The notes under the pieces are model-generated. The model was not told where the DNA came from. It ran no database searches and saw nothing but the letters and a program-made list of their open reading frames with translations. Positions 11,622 to 24,000 of a DNA stretch of 64,000 bases are shown piece by piece (positions within the stretch are counted from its first letter, which is position 1; every line of letters starts with the position of its first letter). Origin of the DNA: Warburgia ugandensis (lineage: Eukaryota > Streptophyta > Magnoliopsida > Canellales > Canellaceae); assembly GCA_035236585.1 (NCBI GenBank), contig CP141132.1, positions 53,695,880 through 53,759,879 on the forward strand, written 5' to 3'. Made by a program: the position numbers and the translations under genes.

Positions 11622-13270
11622 CATTAACATAATGATATGCATAAGATGCTCAACTGAATCCAACTCATGGATATATGGTATGGTCGACCAACTTCATATC
11701 ATGCCATATGCAATGCAAGTAAATCCTCAAAACATAGGGCCCACTATGCCCACGACCTCACTGCCGTGTGGTCCCCGGGCACCTAGGGACACAGGGTCAT
11801 AGCCTCCACGGGGCATATGATACTTCGACCCAGTGCCGTGACACTAGTGGTAGCCCCCTGTACCACATGCAGTCGAAGCAGGGACATGCCTTTTTGGCAT
11901 GGTACCCTTTCCACCTAATAGTGGTAGAGGTTGGGAGGCCACCCTAGACCTCTCGGCATAGCGCCCACGAGCTTACTAGCCCAAATCATCTGCGATCAAT
12001 CAAGCAAAAACTTCTTTTTCAAAACCTGTCCTCTTTGCATCCCTCACAACTGCCTGACCCTCACAACTACCTACCCAGCGTCTTTTAGGCAGTCCAGCGT
12101 CTTTTGGTAACCCTCAAGGACATGCAATTTTTCAAAACTTAATAACCACAAATCATGCAATTTATGCAATTTTTTGCAAAGCATGTCTATGCATAATGTA
12201 TTTATCATATGTATGCTGAATTCATTTATAAAATTAAGTCATGCTAAACAACTCATATAACTTATACTTAAAACATGCATTCTCAAAACAATCATGGCTC
12301 TTTTTAAAAGTCTAGTAGCAATAGAGCACCTACCTTGAAGTCTCCTGGAGTCGCATCCTTCATCACTCAACCTGACCCTGGGTCTCATTTATAAACTCCT
12401 GGATATGAATGGATACAAGGAGTCCTTATTAATTGCGATCTATTTAGAAATTAGATCACTAAATTTTCCTTTTAGGGTCCATGGGTCCTTGCCTAATTCA
12501 TTGTCAGGCTAGATCCTATGATGTGGACCTGCTATTCAACGGTTAAGTCTGTAAATTGTCCTCTGATCCTAACTTTATAGCCTCATTAGGTCCGCGTGTC
12601 CCAGTTCCCAGGGACCCCGTTTGCACGCACACATGCATGCCCAAGCAACGCGCGTCCTGGATGGCATCGTGCGGATGCACCTTTGGTGTAGCATTGTGCG
12701 TCTCAGCTCCTAGGGTACCCTGTGCATCCCGATCAAGCCAGGACCCATGCCCAACATCGCATGCGCACCCGAAGGCTGCACCAGGGACAGTGTAAGCACT
12801 GTCACATGCCTGGAACCCGTCCCAGGGACCCTATAGCAGGCGCACGTGAAGCATGGCGTTCCTAGGACGCCTTGTTCGCACAAAGCTGGCTGGAACTGAC
12901 TTTCCCCGGTGTGTTTTTCAGCTGGAAACGCTAGATCCGGCACGGATCTAGCCTAGAAGAAGGAAGAACTAGAGAAAGAGGGAAAGACGGGCTTACCTGG
13001 GTAGCCTAGGGAACGCCTATCGCCGGTGGTAGACCCCCTTTCTGGTTTTGAAACTCCATGCCATCGGAAAACTCGACGAAGGGAAAAACCCAATCTTTTT
13101 TGGTGATTTCAGGGAAGAAATGGGAAAGAGAAAAAAGGGGAATGGCTAGCCTGAAGGACCTGGTCATTGCCAAAAATTGTAGGGAAGCTGGAGACGGGTT
13201 TCTGATTTTTGTCGGAAACCCCAGCCCCAAATGGCCAGAAAAATTGTGTTTCGAAGAGAGGGGAATAGGG

Positions 13271-13282
13271 GCTTTTTATAGC
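13271..13282 (-). promoter_or_regulatory. Likely TATA box of D left LTR
   Basis: The minus strand reads GCTATAAAAAGC about 375 bases inside the LTR start, the expected U3 location. The same motif is present in the partner LTR at 19292-19303. Confidence 0.6.
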
Positions 13283-13655
13283 CTTGCTATGGAGGTGGTG
13301 CCATTGTCGGTGGCAGGAACCTCTAGAAACTATGGTTTCTGGAGAAATCTAGAGGAAGAAGAAGATGGGGTGCTGTTATCAAAACGGCCCCCTGCATTTT
13401 CTGTCTTTTTCGTTTTTAATTTAAATTACAGAAATGCCCGTAATCTTTAAATGGCCGTAACTTCTTCATACGAACTTCGTTTTTAGTGTTCTTTGAGGCG
13501 TTGGATTCCATTTTTTGAGTAGAATCTAATAGTACAAGTTTTCTTACAAATTCCTTTGTTTACTATTTTAAATAAAGTAAAATATTTAACATAATTTATT
13601 TCCCATAGAATGTCCAATTTTTGTTTAAAATAGCATAAATTGCTCGGGCATTACA

Positions 13656-13668
13656 TTATTACCCCCTT
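13656..13668 (-). promoter_or_regulatory. Polypurine tract of element D
   Basis: The minus strand reads AAGGGGGTAATAA immediately before the LTR start TGTAATG. This is the plus-strand priming site for reverse transcription; the same tract occurs in F (52335-52347). Confidence 0.75.
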
Positions 13669-15619
13669 AAAAGAATTTCATCCTCAAAATTCCGTAAATT
13701 ATCATCTTCAAGGTATTTTGTCTCTTAAATAACTTCTTGGTGAATGCATTCCCCCCTTAGGAATCAAATCTAGGCTCAACCTCAATTTATCATTTTTATT
13801 GTTCCTTTTACAAGGCCTTACCTATAAGGGCCACTTTCGCTACATACTCTGATGCATACTCCTATACATGCCAATTTAACAATACTGGTTTTTAGCTGTA
13901 ATTCATCTATCTCAAAATCCTTAGATGCCTATACTTTTCTCATCATGTATAGGATAGTCTCCTCGTAGGATCATGCTTCTTTATTCATGTATAAATTACT
14001 CCATACTTCCTTGAGATCATATGATCGAATTTCTCCTATTTCATTTTGAATAGCATAGGATAATCCCTTTTTCCTCTTGTCTTCCATCTAGTGATCTATT
14101 CATCATCAACGGCCCCTTCTAATGGTTGGTTGTATGTCATTAGCAAGAGTCCCAAAAAGCTACATTCTTTCCTGTATGTCTAACTTTTTCTTCTTATCTT
14201 CTTCGTTTTATATTTTCCCCCAAGATACTTCAATAGCTGATATGGTATCATGTGCCCTACAGCCAAACCCTTGATTAACTTTGAATTTCAATTGTCTGTC
14301 GTTTTCCATATGTGACTTGATTCCTCAACCAAAGTTACATTCAAAATAAAATCATGAAAGCCAATTAGTAGCATCTTCCATCAAGGACCTTATCAAATAC
14401 TGAAAGTAAAATGTCCTAACTCTATATCCAGTTTCATAATTATTGAATTCATTAAACGCTTTTCTCCGTGAAGATTTTATCCAAACTCATGTCAAATGTT
14501 AATGGTCGATTCATCATCATGGGTCAAATGTTCTCGTCTAGAGGCTTATCTCACTATTCACATCAATTTGTCATTAGGATTTTCAACATTGTTCCCATTT
14601 ATGCAAAGCAAAAAGTCTCTTATTCATAACCGATTACCCTCACTAGGTCATGGTTGAATCCTTTGTCATCATCCTCTTCGTCCTTTCTTTGCTTGATGGT
14701 TTTCTTCATAATTTTTCAGTCCAAAAGTTCTATACTCAATCCAGTAGGGTTAGTCCTTAGGAAATTCCTTCAATTGATTTTTTTTTTCGTACTTGGTATA
14801 TGCACATAACAACTATCTTTTTGTCTAAAGGCAACGTAACATCAAATCTCACCTTATAATGTGCTGGCCACCTCAACTTTCTCCTTCCATTCCCTATATC
14901 AATATGTTGTTCAATCTTTTATTACTGCGTTGTCGTCAACCATTCAGTCTTAATTGTCAGGGGGTATCATCATTATAAGTAGTGGTTTTCTCAATTCCTC
15001 AAAATTTATCTTTCAAGTGCCCTCTCATACTTAGCTTATAATAGCAGTTCTCGTTCGATAACTATTACATCAACATTTTTGTAGACATATAGAAAGAGAA
15101 TTTATTCGATTACCTGTTGATCTCTGTCTAGATGTATAGGTCATAAGCTCAACGGTCTCTTTAAAGCAATTAGTGCTTATCTACCTTTCTTTTCAATCCA
15201 AGTCAGCAGCATCTTTTAGACCCACAGTGATTCCTATGGTTTGTCATGGTATCTATTCATGTTTGGAAAAATCTGTCTCATTGGTGGAGATAGCTCCTTA
15301 CTTTTGCTTCTGTCTCAGTTGTTACTGTATTCATTGTATTCGTAGCTCCTCCATGATGTGGCCTAATCAACTGACCTCATACCCTCAAATGACTTAGTCT
15401 AACATCCCTCTGAGTATATAACTTCGACTACTGTCTAACATATTTGATTAAATAGGGTGGGATACCTTTATTTAGTCAACAGTACTCTAAAGGTAATGAC
15501 TAAGTAATGGTCTTAAGATATTTGGTCTTCCAATCTATGATAGCAAGACCTCAATTCAATCCTTGACGGTACCCTACTTTCTAAAGAAAAACAAATGGAC
15601 AAGTTACTGTCTTGGCTTA

Positions 15620-15662
15620 ATTTTTTCTTCTTTTTTTTGTTTTTTTTGTTTTTTTTTTTTTT
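15620..15662. repeat. Poly-T rich run
   Basis: Some 40 bases almost entirely T with a few C and G, in the interior of D. F lacks the expansion at the corresponding place (about 54290-54300). Confidence 0.85.
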
Positions 15663-16967
15663 CAATATACTTTATTTACTCATGTAGTGGCAAGGTAGGA
15701 TATCACCAAATTTTCCTTTTTATGAACTATATCCATTGGTGTTCTAATGGATCTGATAAGATTCTAATTACAATAATTAATATAGGCATCAAACCAATTG
15801 TAGAATTTAATTTCTACTTGGTCACCATTCCTCTTCGGAAATTTTTTGTAGCATAAACTCCTAAATTTTGATACTCTTCTCAAAGTCTTTAACCCCATAT
15901 GCTTTCTCTCTTTTATACTCTTTTACAATAAGATCACCAACTCAATTAGTATTATTCCTTCGCATTTGTTTGGTTTACCTTCCTATAGGATTCAAGATGA
16001 AAGAATTGTATGTATCTCCATAGAGTCATGATCTTCTTCTTTTGAATATTCAATATTCATCGAATACTTATAGTTACATCTCTATCTCTTTCTCTCTTTT
16101 CTTCAAAATTCTCATTTTTGTTTACGTAGATCAATGTCTCCATATGCTTTGTTGCATATAATCGATACTACATCTATTCCTTTATGTAACATATATGATA
16201 AAGGGAATGCTTCTAAGAAATGCTAAACTGTATTAATATCATTGAAATCCTTAATTGCCTGTAGCCTCAATAAAATTCATACAGTGTCTTCATAATGGCA
16301 TTGACGTTTTGGTCATGCTATACTTCTCTTATAAGTTCATGTTAGAATCAATTTATTATCACAGATCTGTCATCCCTAGTATTATCATCAAAATCTTTTG
16401 ATAACTCTGTTGAATACATTTCCCTATCATAATCATGTTATATTTCTCTTAATCACCTAATATGTCAATTGCACACATCTTCTGATCTGCTCCATTATAC
16501 TCAAGTTGTCATTATTTGATAGCACTTCACTCTTCATACGTCTTTTCCATCCCCTATCATATTCATATTCTGATATTCTTTAGAAGGGTAAGATAGCCAT
16601 CTACGTTCTTTGATTTTCTCACCTTTGGTGAGATTACTCTATTACAGGTCAGAACTATCTACTAACAAGTTCATTAACATCTTCATTCATCATTCTCATC
16701 ATAATCGAATTTATATATATGAGTTTCCCTGTTTGCACCACTGCACAACAATCCTAATTTCCTATGGTTTTGGATAGGATTTAAGCCATCCCATATCTAA
16801 GTATTTGCTAGACCCATCTCCTTTTTCACTTATTTGTTTATAGTGAAATGCCTTGTGCATTAATATGCTAGTCATCTCTACAACATCTATTTATAATACC
16901 TCTTCTTAATTTTCTCCATTGTCTATGACCCTTGGACATGCTAGACTGGCTATGAAAGGATAAAACT

Positions 16968-16981
16968 GGGCTCTGATACCA
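16968..16981 (-). promoter_or_regulatory. Primer-binding site of element D (tRNA-iMet type)
   Basis: The minus strand reads TGGTATCAGAGCCC, two bases from the right LTR, complementary to initiator tRNA-Met. It sits at the same position in F (55723-55736). Confidence 0.9.
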
Positions 16982-16983
16982 AT

Positions 16984-19655
16984 TGTGACGACCGGGTTTT
17001 CCCATGCATTTTTAAATACAATATCTAATTCATAAGGCAGGATGCATCCCTATTTGAAAACCATTTTATGAAAACAATGCAATGTAACAAAAAATCTTTT
17101 GTTTTAAACTCATTTTGAAAACCCCAAGCGTCATTTGCTTTCAGAACAACCAAAGTGGTTTTTGAAAAACTTCAGAAATCATAAATGTTTTCCCAGGTCT
17201 ATCCAGTCACAGCTCACAACCCAACTATAAATAAATACAAATACATGTCCAAAGGGTAGAGTGTTTACTTACATGTATAATTGTCTCTTTTGATTTACTT
17301 GCTCGTAGCACTAACATTTCCTGAGGCGTCTTCTACTCGTGAATGGAGCTGTCTTGAAAAATGTTATGGATTGGGTGAGTATACACTATACTCAGTAGGA
17401 GTCTATCACTACTAGTTTTACAATGCATGCTATGTTTAAAATCAGATGCTCTTTAAAACATGTGCATGTTTGAACACTCATGTTCAATATCGATATTAAA
17501 AACCATTGTCGAATTGGAATACTGACGACTTAAAGAATCGCATAATCCAAGTCGAAAGTATCATATATATATATATATCATAAACATAATGATATGCATA
17601 AGATGCTCAACTGAATCCAACTAATGGATATATGGTATGGTCGACCAACTTCATATCATGCCATATGCAATGCAAGTAAATCCTCAAAACATAGGGCCCA
17701 CTATGCCCACGACCTCACCGTCGTGTGGTCCCCGGGTACCTAGGGACATAGGATCATAGCCTCCATGGGGCAATGACACTTTGACCCAGTGCCGTGACAC
17801 CAGTGATAGCCCCCTGTACCACATGCAGTTGAAGTAGGGACATGCCTTTTTGGCGTGGTACCCTTTCCACCTAATAGTGGTAGAGGCTGGGAGGCCACCC
17901 CAAACCTCTAGGCATAGCGCCCACGAGCTTACTAGCCCAAATCATCTGCAATCAATCAAGCAAAAACCTCTTTTTCAAAACCTGTCCTCTTTAGGTCCCT
18001 CACAACTACCTACCCAGTGTCTTTTGGGCACTCCAGTGTCTTTTGGGCACTCCAGCGTCTTTTGGTAACCCTCAAGGACATGCAATTTTTGAAAACTCAA
18101 TAACCACAAATCATGCAATTTATGCAATTGATTGCAAAGCATGTCTATGCATAATGTATTTATCATATGCATGCTGAATAAAATTAAGTCATGCTAAACA
18201 AGTCATATAACTTATACTTAAAACATGCATTCTCCAAACAATCATGGCTCTTTACAAAAGTCTAGTAGTGATGGAGCACCTACCTCGAAGTCTCCTGGAG
18301 TCGCATCCTTCATCACTTAACCCAACCCTGGGTCTCATTTATAAACTCCTGAATATGAATGGATACAAGGAGTCCTTATCAATTTCGATCTATTTAGAAA
18401 TTAGATCGCTAGATTTACCTTTTAGGGTCCATGGGTCCTCACCTAATTCATTGTCAAGCTAGATCCTATGATGTGGATCTGCTATTCAATGGTTAACTCT
18501 GTAAATTGTCCTCTAATCCTAACTTTATAGTCTCTTTAGGTCCGCGTGTCCTAGTTCCCAGGAAGCCTATTCATCCCAGTCGAACCGTGATCACCTCACA
18601 TGCGTGCGCGTCCAAAGGCCATGCCAGGGACCGCGTTTGCATGCACACATGCATGCCCAAGTGATGTGCTATGACGCGCATCCTCGATGGCATCACGCGG
18701 ACGCACCTTTGGTGTAGCATGGCGCGTCTCAGGTCCCAGGGCACCCTGTGCCGGTCGAGCCAGGACCAGTGCCCCAAATTGCCCGCGCACCCGAAGGCTG
18801 CACCAGGGACAGTGTACGCACTGTCGCACACCTGGAACCCGTCCCAGGGACCCTATCCTAGGCGCACGTGAAGCATGGCGTCCCTAGGACGCCTTGTTCG
18901 CACAAAGCCGGCTGGAACTGGCTTTCCCCGGTGTGTTTTTCAGCTGGAAATGCTAGATCTGGCACGGATCTAGCTTGGAAGAAGGAAGAACCAGAGAGAT
19001 AGGGAAAGACGGGCTTACCTGGGTAGCCTAGGGAGCACCTATTGCCAGTGGTAGACCCCCTTTCTTGTTTTGAAACTCCATGCCACCGGAAAACTCGACG
19101 AAGGGAAAAACCCAGTTTTTTTGGTGATTTCAGGGAAGAAATGGGGAAGAGAAAAAAGGGGAATGGCTGGCCTGAAGGACCTGGCTATTGCCGAAAATCA
19201 CAAGGAAGCTGGAGACGGGTTTTCGATTTTTGCCAAAAACCCCAGCCCCAAATGGCCGGAAAAATCATGTTTCGAAGAGAGGGGAATAGGGGCTTTTTAT
19301 AGCCTTGCTATGGAGGTGGCAGAAACCTTTGGAAACTAGGGCTTTTGGAGAAATCTAGAGGAAGAAGAAGATGGGGTGCCATTATCAAAACGGCCCCCTG
19401 CGTCTTCTGTCTTTTTCGTTTTTAATTTAAATTACAGAAATGCCCCTAATCTTTAAATGGCCGTAACTTTTTCATACGAACTCCGTTTTCGGCGTTCTTT
19501 GAGGTGTTGGATTCCATTTTTTGAGTAAAATCTAATGGTACCAAGTTTTCTTAGAAATTCCTTCATTTAATATTTTAAATATTGTAAAACATTTAACACA
19601 GTTCATTTCCTACAGAATGTCCAATACAATAGCATAAATTACTCGGAGCATTACA
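16984..19655 (-). repeat. Right LTR (5' LTR) of element D
   Basis: 2672 bp from TGTGACGACCGGG to GCATTACA, followed by CTAAA. It carries the same landmarks as the left LTR in the same order, including the GC-rich island (about 18560-18960) and a TATA element at 19292-19303. A short run of 19-bp repeats (ccagtgtcttttgggcact) lies at about 18014-18066. Confidence 0.9.
19292..19303 (-). promoter_or_regulatory. Likely TATA box of D right (5') LTR
   Basis: The minus strand reads GCTATAAAAAGC in the U3 part of the 5' LTR, which would have driven the genomic transcript of D towards lower coordinates. Confidence 0.6.
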
Positions 19656-19660
19656 CTAAA

Positions 19661-21966
19661 ACCCTTGCTTGACAACTTAAAATATTCATACGTAGACTTA
19701 GATGAAACCTTACTTGTCATAATAGCATCAAATTTAGATAATGAACAAGAGGGAAAGCTTTTAGATGCCTTAAGGAACATAAAACTGCTCGAGGGTGGAT
19801 GATAGAAAAATAAAAAGGATTTGTGTAGGCATATGCATGCATAGGATACACCTAGAGGAAAATGTAAAACCTTCTAGGAAAAACCAAAGATGACTAAACC
19901 CCCACATGAAGGACATAGTCAAAGATGAAGTCCTAAAGCTCTTAGATGTCGGTGTTATATATTCTATCTTTGACAGGACTTGGGTCAGCCCCTTTCAAGT
20001 TCTACCTAAGAAATCCGGGTTCATGGTAGTCAAAATTAAGGATAATGAGTTAGTACCCACCCACATGACCACCAAGTGGATAGTTTGCATTGAGTATGTA
20101 AATTGAATGTGCTCATGAGGAAAGATCATTTTCCTCTAGCCATCATTGACCAAATGCTAGAAAGGTTGGCCGGACATAGCTATTACTATTTTCTAGATAG
20201 ATATTCTAGTTAGATCTAGATTTCTATAACACCAAAGTATCAGGATAAGACCACCTTCACTTTCCCTTTTGAAACCTTCGCCTATTGGCATATGCCTTTT
20301 GGGATTTGTAACACATCAGCTACATTTCAATGGTGTATGTTAAGCATTTTCTTTGCCATGGTAGAAATGTTTCTTTACGTGTTTATGGATGACTTCTTAG
20401 TATTTGGATCATCATTTGATGAATGCCTGTACCACTAAAAGTTGGTTCTAGCAAGGTGTCAGGAGAAAAATCTTATGTTAAACTAAGAAAAGTGCCATTT
20501 TATGGTATAGAGTGGGATAGTTCTAGGCCACATAACCAACAAGATATAAGTTGACAAGGCAAGAGTGTATTTAATAGCCAACATTCCTCCACTAAGGACG
20601 GTGAAAGAAATTTGGTCCTTTCTAGGACATGCTTGCTTTTACGGAAACTTCATCAAGGATTTTAGCAAAATTGCCAATCCCCTCTGTAATTTACTTGCAA
20701 AAGAGGCCATTTTTGGCTTTGATGGGGACTGTAAGAAAGCACTTGAATGACTGAAGGCTAGGTTGACTAGTGCACCCATTATCCAATCACAAGACTAGAA
20801 TGCACCTTCTGAGATAATGTGTGATGCATCGGATTATGCCATTGGAGCTATTTTGGCGCAGCACATTGATAAACTTTCCCATTTAATATATTATGTTAAT
20901 GAAACACTAAATGATGCACAACTCAATTACTCAACCACTAAGAAAGAGTTGTTAGCTGTAGTGTTTGCTCTAGATAAATTTAGATCTTACCTGTTAGGAT
21001 CTAAAATTATAGTATACTTGGATCAAGTAGCTTTAAAGTACCTCCTTTCTAAAAAGGATGCAATCCCTAGGTTGATTCATTGGATACTATTGCTACAGGA
21101 GTTTGACTTAGAAATTTGGTACAAGAATGGTGCTCAAAATGTTGTAGTGGATCACTTATCTGGACCAGTGATGGATCATACTAGTGATCACATGCCTATA
21201 ACTGAATCCTTCCTGGATGAATAGATGTTGCATATCTTTTAGTTTCCTTAGTATGGTGATATTGTTAATTATCTTGTTATAGGACAAATGCCTAATTATT
21301 AGACCAAACAAGATAAAAGGAGATTTTTTATCGAGGTTAGATATTTCACTTGGGATCACTCATACTTATTCAAGTATTATCCCAATTAGGTGATTAGCAG
21401 ATGCATGCTAGATAGTGAGCATAATAAAATCATCTTCTTTCATCATGATTATGCATGTGAGGGCCATTTTAGTTCAAGAGAGATAGTAGCAAAAATTTTA
21501 CAGTATGGTTTTTATTTGCCTACCATATCTAAGGATTCACATGCTTACTCCACAGCATGTGGGAGGTGTCAAAAATTAGGTAGTCTAGGAAGGAGCCACA
21601 TGATGCCCTTCAACCCAATCCTTGTAGTAGAATGATTCGATGTTTGGGGCATAGATTTCATGGGATCCTTTTCTAATTCTTTTGGAAATCTTTACATCTT
21701 AATGGGAGTGGACTGTGTTTCCAAGTGGGTGGAGGCTATTCCCTGCAAAACCAATGACCACAAAGTCTTAGTGAAGTCCTTAAAATAAAATATTTTGCTC
21801 GATTTGGTACTCCTAAAGCCATAATAAGTTATGGGGGGAAACACTTTTGTAATAAAGTGTTTGAATATTTAGTGAAAAGGTATGGTGTCAAGCATAAAAT
21901 AGCTACCCTATACCACTCTCAAACCAGTGGCCAAGTAAAGGTATCAAATAGGGAGATAAAGTGGAT
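19661..21966 (+). pseudogene. RT, RNase H and integrase of fossil B (first copy)
   Basis: After D the linker resumes and leads into RT (about 19800-20560), with WVSPFQVLPKKSG and a VFMDDFLVFG block holding the catalytic aspartates near 20390. RNase H follows (about 20565-21190): [31 protein letters not shown]. Then integrase (about 21300-21960): an H-H-C-C zinc-binding segment (HDYACEGHF, ACGRCQKLG) and a D-containing [13 protein letters not shown] core. The order is the Ty3/gypsy one. Near 21960 the sequence returns to the RT end. Broken fossil. Confidence 0.85.
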
Positions 21967-24000
21967 AGTTTAAGGCCACATAATATCACACAATGACATA
22001 GAAGTTGATAAGGCAAAAGTGGATTTAATAGGCAATCTTCCTCCACCAAGGATAGTGAAAGAACTTGCTCCTTTTTAGGACATGCTAGCTTTTACAGAAG
22101 CTGCTTCATCAAGGGTTTTAGCAAAATTACCAAGCCCCTCTATAATTTACTTACAAAGGAGGCCATTTTTTACTTTGATGATGACTGTAAGAAATCATTT
22201 GAGTGACTCAAGGCTGAGTTGACTTTTGCACCCATTATCCGACTACCAAACTAGAAAGCACCTTTCAAGATAATTTGTGATGCATGGATTATGCCATTGG
22301 AGCTGTTTTGAGGTAGTGCATTGATAAACTTCTCCATGTAATATATTACACTAGTAAAATAGTAAATGATGCACAACTCAATTAATTAGCCACTGAGAAA
22401 GAGTTGTTAACTGTAGTGTTTACTTTGGATAAATTTAGATCTTACTAGTTAGAATCTAAAATTATAGTATACTTTGATTGCGTAGGTTTAAAGTATTTTC
22501 TTTCTAAAAAGGATACACAACTTAGGTTGATCCATTAGATACTGCTGCTATAGGAGTTTGACTTAAAAATTTAGGATACAAAAGGTGCCGAAAATGTTGT
22601 AACAAATCACTTATCCAGACTAGTGGTGGAGCATATTAGCGATCACATGCCTATAACTGAATCCTTCTCGGATGAATAATTGTTGCATATTTCTTAGTTG
22701 ATGTGGTATGGTGATATTGTTAATTATCTTGTTATAGGACAAATGCCTAATTATTAAACCAAATAAGATAGAAAGTGATTTTTGACCGAGGTTAGATATT
22801 TCACTTGGGACAACTTGTACTTATTCAAGTATTGTCACAACCAGGTGATTAGGAGATGTGTCCTCAATAGTAAGCATAATAAAATCATCTCCTTTTGTCA
22901 TGATGATGCATGTGGGGGCCATTTTAGTTCAAGAAAGATAGCAACAAAAATTTTACAATGTGATTTTTATTGGCCTACTATATTTAAGGATTCACGTGCT
23001 TAGTACACAACATCTGTGAGGTGTCCAAGATTAGGTAGTTTAGGAAGGAGACACATGATGCCCTTAAACCCAATCCTTATAGTAGAACCATTCTATGTTT
23101 GAGGCACAGATTTAATTGGACCCTTTCCTAATTCTTTTTGAAATCTTTACATCCTAGTGGAAGTAGACTGCATGTCCAAGTGGGTGGAGGCTATACCTTG
23201 CAAAACCAATGACCACAAAGTAGTAGTAAAGTTCTTAAAAGAAAATATTTTTGCATGGTTTGGTACTCCTAGAGCATTAATAAGTGATAGGGTAAAACAC
23301 TTTAGTGTTTGAGAATTTAAAGAAAATATATGGTGACACCATAGAGTAGCTACCCCATACCACCCTTAGACCAGCAGCCAAGTAGAGGTATCCAATAGGA
23401 AGATAAAGTAGATTTTAGAAAAGATAGTCAATCCAAGTAGGAAAGATTGGTCTCTGGGACTTAATGATGCTTTGTGGGCTTATTGTAAAACATATAGGAA
23501 TGTCACCCTACCACCTGGTCTATGGAAAGGCCTGCAACTTTCTAGTAGAACTGGAACACAAGACATATTGGCTATCAAAAGACTCAACTTTGACTTTGAT
23601 TATGCTAGGACCCACTAGAAACTCTAACTCAATGATTTGGAAGAATTAAGGAAAGATGCATATGACTCTACACAATTTTACAAAGACTAGATGAAGGTTA
23701 CACATGATTGCCAAATCTTAAGGAGATCCTTCACACCTGAACAAAAGGTCTTATTGTATTACTCTAGATTGCATCCATTCCAAGGAAAACCTAGATCTAG
23801 ATAGATGAAACCTTATATAGTATGCACTGTCTATCCTCATGGGGCCATCAAGATTGAGAAGGATGGTGAAATCCAAAAAGTCAATGGTCAGAGGTTAAAA
23901 CCTTTCCTAGAGATGCCTAATCCGAAGATTGATGAGATACTATTAGAGGCATATCAATATCATGACCCACCTTAGATTACCACTCAAGGAACCCTTGCAA
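21967..24000 (+). pseudogene. Second RT-end, RNase H and integrase segment of fossil B
   Basis: From about 21967 the sequence repeats what starts at 20516 (RT end, RNase H, integrase), so that roughly 1.45 kb is present twice in tandem. The repeat then continues into the integrase C-terminal part absent from the first copy (LRKDAYDSTQFYKD-like, SRLHPFQGKPRSRW, VYPHGAIKIEKDGE). The two copies differ visibly, so the arrangement is not recent. Broken fossil. Confidence 0.8.

Larger units (their letters stand above)
11016..13655 (-). repeat. Left LTR (3' LTR) of element D
   Basis: It starts TGTGACGACCCGGG and ends GGCATTACA, 2640 bp. It holds an AT-dinucleotide run (about 11595-11621), a GC-rich island (about 12550-12960), and a minus-strand TATA element at 13271-13282. 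It is collinear with 16984-19655. Confidence 0.9.
13656..16983 (-). other. Coding-poor interior of element D
   Basis: About 3.3 kb, AT-rich, without recognisable gag, protease, RT or integrase. It is collinear over its length with the interior of F (52335-55738), and both share a short peptide-like stretch on the minus strand near 14400-14530 (F: 52906-53118, containing AFNEFNNYETGY) whose origin I cannot identify. It includes a poly-T run at about 15620-15662. Confidence 0.7.
11016..19655 (-). mobile_element. Non-autonomous LTR retrotransposon D (LARD-like, chromovirus-type LTRs)
   Basis: An 8.64 kb unit bounded by TGTGACGAC and ATTACA and flanked by the 5-bp duplication CTAAA (11011-11015 and 19656-19660). 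It has two collinear LTRs of 2640 and 2672 bp, a polypurine tract beside the left LTR and a tRNA-iMet primer site beside the right LTR, both readable on the minus strand, which gives the orientation. The 3.3 kb interior holds no recognisable gag-pol, so the form is that of a large retrotransposon derivative. By eye the first 260 bases of the two LTRs differ by about 5 percent, a fairly recent insertion. It splits the protease-RT linker of B; joined flanks agree with C near 44270-44310. Confidence 0.9.

Noticed and set aside
13058-13450. Plus-strand 130-codon frame, repeated near 19070-19339
   Set aside because: Both occurrences are the same place in D's two LTRs, antisense to the element; recurrence follows from LTR duplication.
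15563-15856. Hydrophobic frame rich in F that could pass for a membrane protein
   Set aside because: It is created by the poly-T run at 15620-15662; F lacks it at the corresponding place.
18571-18887. Overlapping frames on both strands in GC-rich DNA
   Set aside because: Stop codons are rare by chance in GC-rich sequence; frames on three readings overlap and none resembles a protein.
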